Of a stretch of DNA of 64,000 bases, positions 12,350 to 24,727 are shown piece after piece. A model generated the notes under the pieces. It ran no database searches. It was not told where the DNA came from and was given only the letters and a program-made list of their open reading frames with translations. The DNA is from Pseudoscleropodium purum. Its lineage: Eukaryota; Streptophyta; Bryopsida; Hypnales; Brachytheciaceae. Position numbers and translations under genes: made by a program. The DNA is taken from NCBI GenBank assembly GCA_963969395.1, contig OZ017800.1:16524479-16588478 (forward strand). Reading direction: 5' to 3'. The first letter of the stretch is position 1. Every line of letters begins with the position of its first letter.

Positions 12350-12970
12350 GGCGGCTAGTTCAAAAGGTAGCTGATGGAATTGGGAAAAGAACCAATTGCA
12401 ATTTGAAAACATTGGCAAAAAAAAATTGGTGAAAAAATCTACAAAATTTACATTTAGAGTAAAAATAGCCAGAATAACCAAACTTTTGTACTTAAAAAAT
12501 CAGTTCAATTTGGAAATTGAAGGAAAATAGTTGGTAAAAGTAAAAAAACTTCTTGAACACTAGTTCATACATCACTGAAAGATCCTACATTTACTGAGGT
12601 GGTATTCCCCCAAAATAATTATTTTCTTGATAATGTTGCCGTGTATCATATTGTGGTTTAAATAGAACCTCTAAAAATATGTATGTGACACTAAATAAAT
12701 AAATAAAAGAACTGGCAACTAGTTCAAAGGTAGCCAATGGAATTGAAAAAAAAACTGGTTGCAATTTGAAAACATTGGTGAAAACTTTGTGAGAAAAATC
12801 TGTAAAATTTCTATTTTGACTAAAAAAAGCGAAAAATAACCAGACTTGGTACTTGAAAATTAAATTGGTTAAATTTGGGAAATTGAAGAAAAATAGCTAG
12901 TAAAATCCAAAAAACTTCTTGAACATTGATTCATTTCTTCATTGAAAGATCTTATCATTTATTGAAGTGT
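12350..12970 (+). repeat. Tandem duplication, period about 362 bp
   Basis: The segment starting at about 12351 (GGCGGCTAGTTCAAAAGGTA) recurs at about 12713 (GGCAACTAGTTCAAAGGTA) for some 250 bp. Shared blocks include GCAATTTGAAAACATTGG and AAACTTCTTGAACA. The copies are considerably diverged and have no coding potential. Confidence 0.75.
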
Positions 12971-14530
12971 TTACCCTATGATCCAACACTTTTAGTTACA
13001 AACTAGTTGATATTATTAGAATGGTCAAATTTTCTTTATTTCTTGTTGACAAATGAAAGAAGGTTAATGCACCGAAGAACATGACATTTGGATAGTGTAT
13101 GCAAAAGCTAGCAACAGTCAAAGTTTTTTTTAACCACTAAAGGACTATTGTCCCTTCGGGGGATAGATGGGATTTCGGGCAAGGACATATAGGTTGAAAT
13201 TATTTCTTAAATTTTTTTTAAAGATAGAAAAATTGATTAGCTTCATGGAAATATAACTTTTTTTCAATCAATACTTGGGAATAAAAGCTATGTTGAAATA
13301 AGCTTAAAATAAGGGATGGGGGCAGCAAAAAAATATTCGAAAATTTAAATTTTAAATTGTTTTTCCTCATAGATTATATTTGTGTAAATGTGAAACTTTA
13401 ATTCATTCCATTTGGATATTATATGAGGAAATTATGGACAATCTTGTTTTTTGAGCAATTAGAGCATTTTCTTGAAAAAATAATTTGTAGGATTCATTTC
13501 TAAATGCAATTTTTAAAATTTAAGAAAAAAATTCCACATGATCTATCTTTTTTTCTAGAAAAATCTCATCATTGGGATTAGTGCATTTTAATTCCATTTT
13601 AGAGATACAAATAATTTAGATTTTCCATCTATCTTGTACCTACTTCTACTTATTAATTTTTTAGGTATAAAAATTAATTTTTTTGACTATTCTAAATATT
13701 TCCTATACTTTCAATTCAATTTTATACCATGAAGATTTAAAGCTCAAAAATTTGTAGTATAAAAAGTTAAAGTTAAAAATGTTCAAAGGCAAAAAAACTA
13801 GTCCCACAATGTGCTTAAAAACTTGTTTTTTCCACTTTAAACGCTAATATCATGCAATTTGTGTGGTCAAAAATTCTGAATTTTTTTTCACACACTTTCA
13901 TACTAGTTAGATGTAAGATACTATGGTTAGATGTGAAAAGAAAACAATTTAAATTTTTTTTACCTTTTGCTATAGAAATGGTAGTTTTGAGTGTTTTTTG
14001 GAAAAAAAAAAGGCCTTGGTCCTTTAGAAAGAAACAAATGTTCTGAAATTGTTTCTTCAACATATGTATATATTGATTTTGGAGATGTATATAGAGTGAT
14101 GATGGTGATGTTGGGCAAGGTGTGATTTGAAGTGTGCCCACCAGGGCTTTTTTTTTCATTTTTTATGGGGTGTCAAAGTAGTGATCTAAAATTTTACAGT
14201 GGTGCTCCAAATTTCAACATTCATCCACATATTGAATAGAAAACATCACATTAGTACATACCACATGTCCACAATTCCATTTTCATCCACAATTTGGCAA
14301 TTTCATCCAAGAGTTCTTTTTTTAATTTGAAGTTTTTTGGTGAAAAACTTCACATTTTGTTGCCGTATTTTAGCTAAACAACTTTTTTTTTGGTGCAATC
14401 TGGCACTAGAAAGCCAAAAAAAAACCCTGGTATCCACTTTATGCCATGGGTCACTGGATTTTCCTTTTAGTGAGTAGATTAAGTTTTGTGTCCTTGCAAA
14501 AGTAAGAAGGGAGGTTAGAGAGGCAGGAGG
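12971..14530. other. AT-rich intergenic region, no gene seen
   Basis: Homopolymer-rich, with no conserved frame and no matched repeat recognised. Confidence 0.5.
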
Positions 14531-14532
14531 TG

Positions 14533-14760
14533 AAGTAAGGTAAAGTAGGAAGTCTGTAAAGTACCCATTTAAGAGCTGGAAATTAATTTGGAAAGTTAAA
14601 ATTCTTGAAATATTTTCCATAAATTTTCTTTGAAAGACATATGGAATTGACTTCTAATCCAAGCCATCTCATATTTTTTGGAGTTTTATAGAATTACTTA
14701 TGAATTTTGGAGTTAAAATGCAGTGGTCATTAAAAGCATCCACTTTTAGACAAGCAATAT
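14533..14760 (+). mobile_element. MITE family M2, diverged partial copy
   Basis: It starts with GTAAAGTAGGAAGTCTGTAA and CCCATTTAAGAGCTGGAA, then follows copy 1 through CTTGAAATA, GGAATTGACTTCTAATCCAAG and TCATATTTTTTGGAG. The far end is not clearly preserved. It shares the GTAAAGTAGGAAGT start with 45778-45930, so these two form a subfamily. Confidence 0.6.
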
Positions 14761-15028
14761 AAAATTGTTAACTAGCTTAAACCTTTTCTCCTTATAGATA
14801 GGGATATTCCCTCTCCAAATGCTTGGAAAGGAATTCAATTTAATTAGAAAAAAACATTAGTTTACTTGATGTAAGCTACTCACTAGCTTGTATATTATTG
14901 GTAGAATTAGTGAATGAGTTGGTTGGCTGTGGGCTTGTCAATACACAAAGTTAACAATACTATATAGAATGCTATGTGGAGATTTGTTTATTATGAGTGC
15001 TAAGGTAGATGTACCTATTTGTAATAAC

Positions 15029-15977
15029 TTAACCCTTAAAGGACCAAGCTGTGTTTTCTAGCTGCATAAAAATTTGGGGCAAGTGCATGTGACTAAAGAT
15101 TTCTATATTTTTTTCCTAAATTTTAATAAAAGGTGGGGGCGAGGAGTATCTTTCATATGCACCAAAATTTATGACATTTGGAAATATGAATCAAAAGTTA
15201 TAGTCTAATAACATATTATAGCCTAATATGTTATTTTTTTTGTAATTGGATAGTGTAGGTAGATAAAAAAAAATCACTTTTTTTTTAAACAAAGATTTGA
15301 AATTGGTATTTTACAATTACATATTCATGGAAAGCTTTTGATCATTCCATTTTGATCAATGAGTCAAACGTTATGACGATTTCTTGTTTGCAAATAGTTA
15401 TAGATTCCCCCTCAAAAATAAACTTTGAAATCCTCTATCTTACAAAATTTTCAATATTTTTGGAAAAAATTAAATCATAAGATGTAGATTGTTTATTACA
15501 ATATTTCAGCTATTAAAATTGGCATTTTTCAATTCTATATTTCAATTCTTAATAATTTAGTATTTTGAATCATTCTCTACTACTACCTACTTACTATTTT
15601 TTTTCTTGTATATTGTACAATTCCAAATGATCTGAAATTTTTCAAGCATGTGGTCAACTTCTCTAGGAAAAATAATTTGAAGAAGCACCACAATTCAAGT
15701 CATTTTTTCATAGAAAAGTGAACTTGTGAAGTGCAACTGCCTTACTTTTTGTTGGGCAAAAAAATGATTTTTAGTGGATTTGAATGCTTATATATTGCAA
15801 TCCACGTAGTAGAAATGTTTGAAATTTTTATCACATGTTTTTGATACTATGTACTACAAGATCCTATGGTTACATATATTAAAGAAAGTATTTTTTCAAA
15901 AATTTGGAACTAATACTAAAAGTAGCAGTTTTTGAGCATTTTCAGTGAAAATATAGTCATGGAAATTAAGGGGTTAA
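15029..15977 (+). mobile_element. TTAA-bounded element (family T, long form), 949 bp
   Basis: TTAA-CCCTTAAAGGACC at the left; ...GGAAATTAAGGGG-TTAA at the right (complement TTAA-CCCCTTAATTTCC). The whole element aligns with the reverse complement of 36529-37443. Shared blocks include CAATTCCAAATGAT, GAATCATTCTCTA, ACTTACTATTTTTTTTCTTG and CAAAGC/GAAAGCTTTTGAT. No open reading frame survives, so it is non-autonomous. Confidence 0.7.
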
Positions 15978-16539
15978 GCATTTCAGTATATAGGATATGG
16001 AAAATTTGTTGAAAACTAGAGTTCAATGTGTGCAAATATGAAGATGAGGGAAAATGCAAAAAAACAAATTTTTTTCTTAAGAATGAATATTTTATTCAAT
16101 ATAAAAGTGGATTTTTCATTTGGACCCCTTCCAATCTCACAAACTCACCTATTATAATTAGCTTTGGCACTTCTCCCTAAGTCAAGAGGGAAGAGAGATG
16201 AGTGAACAAGAAGGTACAAACAAAGAATCTTTTTCAATGAACAATACATCTAATTATTGTCCACAATAGATCAACTTATAAAGTTATTATAGAGGATCTA
16301 TTTGAAATAGATACTTCTACCATACATTAGTGAAAACTCATATTAATTTTGGTAGATTTGGAAGTTGCAACATTGAAAGGCTCTTACATTGTGGGGGAGC
16401 AAAAAGTCCCCCCCAACATTGGTTAAACTTCAAAGGATGGGCATGTGACCATTGATTGCAAGCCTCACTATTTGTTACTTTGTTTGTTTCCATTTTGCAA
16501 CCACATCTAAATGAAAATTTTCATATTTATTTTTCAAAA

Positions 16540-17130
16540 ATGAACTCATATGTCTTGTAAGATTTATAATATTTTCAAATTTTGGGGGCAAATTAGAAAT
16601 TATCGTGAAGTTTTAGGAATGAAATGAAGAAAATCTATATTAATTATAAAATATACTAAAAAAATCTAAATTTTTTAGCATGGATGTATGTTATAGTAAT
16701 TCATGGTATAAACCAAGGCTATCATGCCATTCTATAATTAGAAAAACAACAAACCATGGTCATAGGCCCAAAGTTCATATTGCTATAAAATATTGAAATT
16801 TACATATTTTCAAAATTTCCATTTGAGTAGAAATTAGAGTTGATAAGCTTCCTTTTATTTGTTGAACTCTAATTCAAAAAATGTTATTTTTATGGCCAAA
16901 ATTCACATAAAGAGTAAATAGGAAGAAGTGGTCAAAATACACTATCTACTAAAGTGATCTATCTATTACCATAAAACATCTTCTTTATAAAATCAATAAT
17001 ATCGTGATAAAGGAATTGTAATACTATTTATTGAAAATGTACTCAAGTATCCCAAAAATATTAGATGAAAAAATGATTTTTTCCTTTCTACGGTTAGGAA
17101 AAGTCATCCAAATGGACTCTTAGTGTTCAT
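16540..17130 (+). repeat. Dispersed AT-rich repeat family R, copy 2
   Basis: It aligns with 2000-2360 (same strand) and with the complement of 45210-45760. The upstream part (16340-16450) also resembles 230-350 (GGCTCTTAC, AAAGGATG-like blocks), so the real repeat may be longer than drawn. Confidence 0.6.
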
Positions 17131-18460
17131 AGCAGCATTACAGGGTAAACAATGATATTATATGAATAATGGGAACCAAACCCAAATCCTTGTTCAATCC
17201 ATTTTGGGTGGAATTCCTTTCTACAATTTTCTCACCTTGCTAAGATTTGAAGAAGAAAAAAAATAACTAAATTCCATCACAAATTATAGCACTATTAAAA
17301 AATCACGTCTTAAATGACTAATCACAACAATTGTACATAAGTTGTCACAAATTAGTTTAGTCACGTGGACAATTTCAGTCATTGTGGACAAGTCATCTAG
17401 GATCATGTTTCTCTTCTAATGGAAAGCTTTCATGAAAGCATCAAATCTCACACAAGATAATTTATGGTAGAAGAACCTATTTTGGACACGCCTCCCATGA
17501 TGGTTGCATAGGGTGCCCTATCTATTGTGGACAACAGTTGAATGCACTATTCATTGAAAAAGATTCAGTACTTGTACCTTCTTCGCTTCGAGAAAAGTGC
17601 CCAAAGGTAACCAAAATAGGTGAGTGTGTGACCCCCACACTACAAGAAAACAACGTCCAAATTGACATGTCCTAATTGACAAACAATGTTTGAATTGACA
17701 AAAAAACGACAGCATTCCCTTGTAGTGCCAGAATGGATCGGGATGAAAATTCTACAATCAAATTCAATAAAACATTCATTCTTCGGAGAATTAATTAATT
17801 AATTTTTTTTTTCCCACTCTTCCCTCATCCTTATTTTTGCACACATTGACCTCAGTTTTTCTCCACGACTTTCCCCACATCATATAGGTTGTTGAAATGC
17901 TTAAGTTATCCAAAATACGTACTTCTACATTGTTTCTAGTGGCTACCCCACATGAACCTCAATATTTCTGCATTGCTCCACGACCACCACCACCAGCTTC
18001 TTCGGAATCCCCGCCAAGGATGTTAGTTTTAGTTTGCCTTGGACATTCCGCCCAGACAATAAGAATAGGCGGTTGTTGTTGTTGCTGTTGTAGTTGGGGG
18101 GGGGGGGAATCACACATTCCAGCGTCCAGTTGCTGTGCAACAAGTGGCATGCATGCGTTCGTCTATTGGTGGAGCAGGAAGTCAAGTGGAATAAGTTACT
18201 GCACTTGATGGAAGGCTTGAATTGAATAGGATCGAATATATGCTGCATGGAAGTTTAAAACTTATAGCATATTGAATTCATGCTGTTTGTGGCCCCCATT
18301 TCTAAAAAAAAAAAAAAAATCATGGGTGCATTAGCATTATGGTCAGGGTGGAACAGCCAGGGTGAACTGACCCCCCACACACACACACCTTGCTCACTTG
18401 TCCCCTCAGGAAAATGCTGAGTTTTTTTTAATTTGCCACATAGTCATGGTGAATGTAATT
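17131..18460. other. Intergenic region with simple repeats, no gene seen
   Basis: It contains a CCA-type triplet run near 17982, a GTT/TGT run ending in a long G tract at 18071-18109, an A tract at 18304-18319 and a CA tract at 18377-18389. The plus frame over 17897-18208 is driven by these triplets and is not a convincing gene. Confidence 0.5.
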
Positions 18461-19016
18461 ATTAGGCACTCAAGATGTATAGTGACACTTTGTGTCACTA
18501 TGCACTCCCCCTCTCAATTTTTATTTTACCACCCCCACTCACCTATTATTTAGAATTTGATTTAAATTTTTTTATCTCACTCCCCCTCATCCCCACCTCC
18601 TCTTGTAATCTTCAGAATCAAAGTTCTTGACAAACAATATGGGACAATTGATCATGTATCCAATACTATATCCATATTCAGTATCCCTATTCAATATCCC
18701 TATTCAATATACGTATTCAATATCCCTATTCAATATCCCTATTCAATATACGTATTCAATATACGTATTCAATATACGTATTTAGTACTCATATCCAATA
18801 CCCGTACCCGTATTTGTATTTGGTATTTGTATTTTATATTTGAACGGCTCAGATTAAATTTCACAAGATCAACATCTTGTGATTTTTTGAGAAATCAACG
18901 TCAATTTTGAGGGTAAGCATTTTTTTTCAAAAAAATCAATGGCTCACAAATTTTTTGAGAGAGGAGGGGGGGAACTAATGGGAAACTGGGGTGGCAGGCA
19001 AATTTCAGTGTATAGT
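18461..19016 (+). mobile_element. Non-autonomous element family M1, copy 2
   Basis: Full-length relative of 7072-7593: ATTAGGCACTCAAGATGTAT start, TTTCAGTGTATAGT end. The central 12-bp array (18657-18790) differs in unit number and order (TATCCCTATTCAA and TATACGTATTCAA variants). The internal hairpin CACAAGATC...ATCTTGTG is kept. Confidence 0.75.
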
Positions 19017-19070
19017 CATGATAAAATTTGCAAATTCCGAATTCGTACTTGCAATAAGAGGCCCCGAATT

Positions 19071-19091
19071 AGGGTTTAGGGTTTAGGGGAA
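19071..19091 (+). repeat. Short telomere-like TTTAGGG run
   Basis: TTAGGGTTTAGGGTTTAGGGG, about three plant-type telomere units, sits in intergenic DNA. It supports plant origin; no larger interstitial telomere block is present. Confidence 0.6.
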
Positions 19092-20880
19092 TTAAAACCT
19101 CTAATTTGGGTGGAGACAAAATTATCCGGTGGTCGCCAAGGAGAACAAATATGAGCAGACCAAGGTTGCACGGGAGTTTTGAGTGGATGGGATGGGGAAG
19201 AAGAACATGGCCATGGTCCCCTGCATGCAGGGTTTCTAGTTTTCAGGGCCCCCCTTTGGCTCCCCCCCTCTGGAGAAAATTAAACATGAATTCCATCACT
19301 GGTTTCCATTAAAAAATTTGGGGTGTGTGGTCCGGGAGGGCTGTTTGAAGCTGGTGCTTTTTGCAGTTCCCCCCGTAGTAAAAAGAATGCCACACTGTTT
19401 GAAATTTTTTTATAAAAATAAATAAATATCTTAAAATTGAAAAAATTGAAAATTAATTAATTAAATAATTTTTTTGAAAAATGACATGGCAGTTGTTCTA
19501 CCATGTTAGGCAGTAAGTTTCGTCGAGTTTATCGAGTTTGAAAACGTCAGGAAACTTGCAGCCCTTTCAGCCCCCCCCAAATCTTCTAATGCATGTATAG
19601 ATATTAGGGGAATGAGATAAAATAAAATAAGTGGGATAAATGTGCATTGGTTCCTTCCAAGAACATCCCTTACATTATCCCAAGCAATTGACAATGAAAA
19701 GTCCAACATGAAGTTGCCATGAAAATTGGATGATGGAGATTTGAAAACTAACTGGATCATGTATAGAGGAAGGCTTGAAGGGGAAGGGGCTCTTGCATCT
19801 AAAGGCACTAAATTGAGGGTGTTAGCTTGAGGTTGTGCCCCAAAATGTAGGGACCCTCGACCTAAGAAGGCTTCCTCTGCATAATGTGCAGGAAAGATTT
19901 CTTTCCAACTTTGTTTGTTTAGGGTGCATACCACCATGTTGAACAATGCATTCCATTGGTGTTAATACGTTCCGTTGTCAATAGTGAGATTCTGCTATGG
20001 GAGAAGCAAATATTAATAAAGAAAAATCTTTTCAAGTGTGTTATATGTTCATAAGTGGTATGCACCTCTACAAACTTTCATTTATCCCTCGATGGAACGA
20101 TGGTCGGAAGTAGGAATTAATATGTATTATTGGGACACTAATTAAATGAGTAAGCTAATTTTTTTGGAAGGTATATTAGTTTCTACAATGAATAGTCAAG
20201 TCATCTATTGGACATATTTTTTAGCATCAAAGTCATTTAAGGATTAAACATAAGTGTTCTATAAAAGTCCTAAGAGTAGGCTCTTGTGTTTAGATTGGAT
20301 ATTTGTTCTTGGAATTAATATCTTTGATAAAAATCAATTTCTATATTACAATTTTGGTCAATGACGATTTTGAGTGTATTACTTATTTTAGTAATTGAAA
20401 TCATGGTCTAGGAAGAATCTATGTGCTTTGGTAATTGCAATTTGTTCACTATATTATAGATTATTGTCTTTTAGCCAACTTTTGAAATGATTTTTTTCAT
20501 CAATTAAATGTTTAAATTTTTAGTTTTTCTTATAACCTATTCAAAGTACTTTTGAATACATTTCTAATGATAAAAATTCCAATTTCTAATTATAAACTAG
20601 TAAAAAGTTATCAATTCATTGAAGAATGCATTGAAGTTGTACATCGACGATGCCCTTAGTTGATGATGACTATACAGTTGGGTACCCAAAGTTTTTGTGA
20701 TGGTCACTTTCCATTATAATATGATAATAACAAAAAATTTGGATACCTAACTATATATATACTTAGCATTAAAAGTATAAGGAGTACCATGACAGTCATG
20801 ACTTTGATAGAAGTTGTGAGTTATGACTACAAACTTATAACATTAAAAAATGTGTTATCTTTCCACATTCCTACAACAAT
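19092..20880. other. Intergenic region, no gene seen
   Basis: A GC-richer patch at 19110-19290 and a minus-strand frame over 19506-19946 were examined; neither resembles a known protein or has convincing splice boundaries. Confidence 0.45.
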
Positions 20881-20881
20881 C

Positions 20882-21360
20882 ATTCTATTAAATTAGGATG
20901 TTTGTTTTGTTTGTTATATTGAGATCTCCCAGATTGTGCATCTTCTATGTGTGTGTTTGGTATTGTCGGAAAGCCCTCATTGAGGAAGGATGCACGGGCT
21001 TGGTTTTGTGGCATTCCAACCTAAGGCATGAAAGTTATTGAATTTTGAAGTTTTTAATTATGAATAAATAAATAAAAATAGTTTTTTCTTTTGTTTTGAC
21101 AATAACAAAGGCATGGGGCACACTAGTCATCATTCTATTAAATTAGGTTGTTTGTTACATTGAGATCTCCCGGACCATGCATCTCCCATTTGCATGTTTG
21201 GTATCATCAAAAAGCCCTTGGTGAAGAGGGGAGCATGGGCTTGGTTTCATAGTGTTCCAATCTAAGGCATGAAAGTTATTGAATTTTGAAGTTTTTATGA
21301 ATTAAAATTTTTTTTCTTTTGTTTTGATCGTGGCAACAGCATGGGGCATACTAGTTGATA
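20882..21360 (+). repeat. Tandem duplication, period about 250 bp
   Basis: CATTCTATTAAATTAGG starts both units (20882 and about 21131). Each continues through TGAGATCTCCC, a TTTGGTAT block, AAAGCCC, GGGCTTGGTTT, TAAGGCATGAAAGTTATTG and CATGGGGCA(C/T)ACTAGT. There is no open frame across either unit. Confidence 0.8.
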
Positions 21361-21766
21361 TTGAAGTGATGAAATGGCAAATAAGGCCCATTTGTTTTCA
21401 ATTCCTTTTCAACAATGCTAGTGCATGAGCATAGAGATATGAGCCTACAAGCCTTGAATCTTGTTGTATGTATGTACCTAAAACCATTTGAAGATGTTTA
21501 TAACATATATACCTATAACATGGAAAGGGTCTATAACATATACACCTATAATCATAGAAAGTGTTTACTTTATAGACTCCTAGGCTCATCAGCTCATAGA
21601 TTCAATGCTCATTGATGTTAACACTCCCCAATTCTTTTCCTATGGGTTAAAAATTCACCCAAATGTAATATTAATAGTAACATCTATACAAATGATTTGT
21701 ATGAAAGAATTTTGACTTCTAGGTTTGATCACAATTAAAAGTGCATCCACAAGATATTTTTAGTAC

Positions 21767-22313
21767 TTAACCTTTAAACAACATTCCATGTGTGGACTTC
21801 ATCAAACTTCATTAGATTTCTACAATAAAGTACACATTTCAAAATTTTGATATTTTTCACATGTATTAGCATGTCTAAAATTGATTCTTATTTTTTTGGT
21901 AATTAAAAGCATTTAATACAATTTTATTTGATGTTTTAAGTAAATTTTTTTGTAAGAATTGTAGTAACTATAAAATGATTGCAATAGTATGAAATTTTTT
22001 AAGAAAAATAAAAGTAATAGTAACAAACATTATGGTGTAATTGGTTTACTCCTTGAGCTCACACCACAAGAAAAATTCAATGGAAAATTTTCGAAACTAG
22101 TGTATTTTGAGCTTTCAAAATGCTATCTTCGAAATGTTACGAAAATCACAATTCTCAAAGTTAAAAAACAAACTTAAAATGGAGTAAAAAATAGACCATG
22201 TAGCCACATTTTCTTAAATAAACTTTATAACAATTAAAATCACGAATTATATAAAAATTCATGTTTTAACTTTCAAATTACCCATCAAGCTTACAATGTC
22301 CTTTAAGGATTAA
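21767..22313. mobile_element. TTAA-bounded element (family T), 547 bp
   Basis: TTAA-CCTTTAAACAACATTCC at the left; the complement of the right end reads TTAATCCTTTAAAGGACATT. Only four bases separate this right TTAA from the TTAA that opens the next element at 22318. No conserved coding frame is present. Confidence 0.55.
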
Positions 22314-22317
22314 CCCC

Positions 22318-22600
22318 TTAACCTCTAAAGTCCCAAGGCTATTTTTCTATCAAATATCATTCAAAACTTCTATTTTTGTTGTATTCATCCAAGAAAATTT
22401 AAAAAATTATTTTCTAAGAATCTAACCATAGGATCTTGCACTTCACTTGTTTTATCTCATGTGGTAAAATTTTCATAAAGTTTGACTTTATAGATTGGAA
22501 GATATTAGTATTCAAAGTTGAAGAAGATGCTTAAATTGCCCAAAAAACAAAATTGTCTTTAACTTTCTCATTATTAGTCCAAATAGAACAAATCAAAGCT
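22318..22600 (-). mobile_element. TTAA element (family T, long form), deletion derivative
   Basis: TTAA-CCTCTAAAGTCCCAAGGC is the same terminus as the left end of 36529-37443. The homology continues through CATAGGATCTTG and GATTGGAAGATATTA, then jumps to sequence matching about 37140 (AATCAAAGCTT), implying an internal deletion. The outer end is not resolved. Confidence 0.5.
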
Positions 22601-24060
22601 TCGCATGTAAATAAAAACATAACATTTTAGTGGAAAAAAAAAAAAATAGAATTTATTTTGATTTTTTGCGATTTTTTTGTGTTGCCCATTGAGTTCAGTT
22701 TTAGGGTTTTTGTAATATAACTTTTGTTTTTGTAGAGTAATAAGTTTACATACTTATTGTTGTATTTTCTGATTTTCAGAATTTCAATGTTGGAAGTATT
22801 TAAAAAATTATTTTGGAAATATAGTCTAATTGAAAAAGGGAACAATGATAACTTTATTACAATGAGAGAAATGTAGGGATGAAAAAGAAATTCTAGTTTG
22901 GGACATTTCTAGTCTTTACTCTACATAAACAAATTAATCTGAGAAAAAAAAATTAATTTGCATTTTTAGCTATTTAAAAAATACAAGGTTCAATCTAGTG
23001 TGATTAAGAATACAAAATTAATTAGAATGATTTCAAATTTTCCAAAGATGTTCCAAACAATATGCTAATAATATCAATTGTAAAATTTCAAAAATTTATA
23101 TATGTATAAATTTTGAAATTTTTCATAGGATCTAATTTGGTTGATTTGGGCTTTCTACTTCTTATGTTTGAAAATGTGTACAAGTTTGAGAGAAATTTTT
23201 ATTTCTGATTTTCTAAAATTAAAAGAATTATATAATTTGCCTTAAATTCTTATGCAATTTTTTTGGGGGATCAAAAATCATTATTCATCCTACTTATAAT
23301 TTTTCTTCTCTAAATACTATGTTTTCTTGCCCAAAAAGTTACCTATCTAAAATTTTTATAATCTAATAATCCATCAATCAATTAACTCCATACATACTAA
23401 ACAAAATAATCTTTACCTTTGTTCACTTAAAATTAAAAATTTCAAAGTGAAATAATTCATTGAAAACTTCCATTGTCAAAAAATTGATAGGATTGGAAGG
23501 ATTATAAGTATGATGGTCTAAATTGGTATTTACTAATTGATCACTTCAAACTTCAACAATTCATGACTTCTTCATACAATATCCAAATAACAAATATTTT
23601 AGCATGTTGAAAATATAAATAAAATTTACTAAAAAAATTCCATTTTAATAATGAAAACCACTTAAAATAGTCAAAAATCACTAATTAATTTCATTTCCAA
23701 GATACTCTAATTCTTTCACATTATAATTTTCTATCAAATTAAACTTTATTTTCAAAATCTTAACATATTATGAACAAAAAGACATTCCTATCTTTCTCCA
23801 ATGGTAATTATTAAAATAAATGACAAATCTAACAAAAAAGAATGCCATATAAAACAATTAAGGTGCCTCCACTAATTGATCTTTAAATGACTCAGAATTC
23901 ATATGAACCTTTGGAACCATGCTCTTGCAATGTAGCTTAGTGCCACTTCAAGTCCACCTTTTTAGTTAATTTACCTATTAGTGTGTGTGAGACTAAATTA
24001 TCCCAATCACACTATTTACAATGTGTTTCAACTCTATACCAGGCAAGAGTAGTATAACGT
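22601..24060. other. AT-rich intergenic region, no gene seen
   Basis: Very AT-rich with many A and T runs; nothing matched to a gene or repeat copy elsewhere. Confidence 0.5.
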
Positions 24061-24727
24061 TTGTCCTAATTTTGCAGCCTAAATAATACGGAGTAGGATA
24101 AATCAGAGTAGTGTTGGAACATGATCCTACCTTGTGTGCAACAATCTACATTTAGAATTATCTGCAATGAACAAGCAAGCTTGAAAAGCAATCTTCAGCT
24201 TCTGCTATTATCATGAAATGCTACACCAAAACTAGGCAAGTTAGAACGCCCCAAAAAGTCTCAAGAGGAAATAACTTCACAGCACTTCTTCAGCCTCAAG
24301 CAGGTGTTCACATCCTAAGGAATTTCGGCAAATGTGCTAAACTAAAATCACAAGTCAGCAAACAGTTGAGTTGCTAATATCAACAGATAAAGCTGTACAC
24401 GCCCAACAACTTCGAGCCGAAAGGAATGTAGTGAACCACGACGTAGCTCTCCAGCATCTCCAGAGCTTAATTTAACTGGATATATAATGTGCCTTTCAAT
24501 CCTTCATCAACCCCAACATCACAAAGACAATTTCAAGCTAATCATTGCCTCACTGAGGTCATAGTTTAGAAATGCATCACCTTAGAGATTGACAACAACT
24601 GAAGGTGGAAACAACCACATGAGAAAATGTGGAGCCTTTGTGTTCCTAAAAGCCTTTTTACCTTTGACAAGCCTAATAAGAGGAGGAAAAAATGAAGAGA
24701 GGAAAAAGGAAAGAGGAAAATAAAATA
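24061..24727 (-). other. Probable 3' UTR and downstream flank of SEC11
   Basis: Composition shifts to near-genic GC from about 24060 up to the stop codon at 24728. No splice-compatible frame with recognisable similarity is present. The transcript end cannot be placed by eye. Confidence 0.4.

Noticed and set aside
17897..18248. Coding frames over the GTT/CCA triplet runs
   Set aside because: The frames exist because triplet microsatellites lack stops; no conserved motif or splice context was seen.
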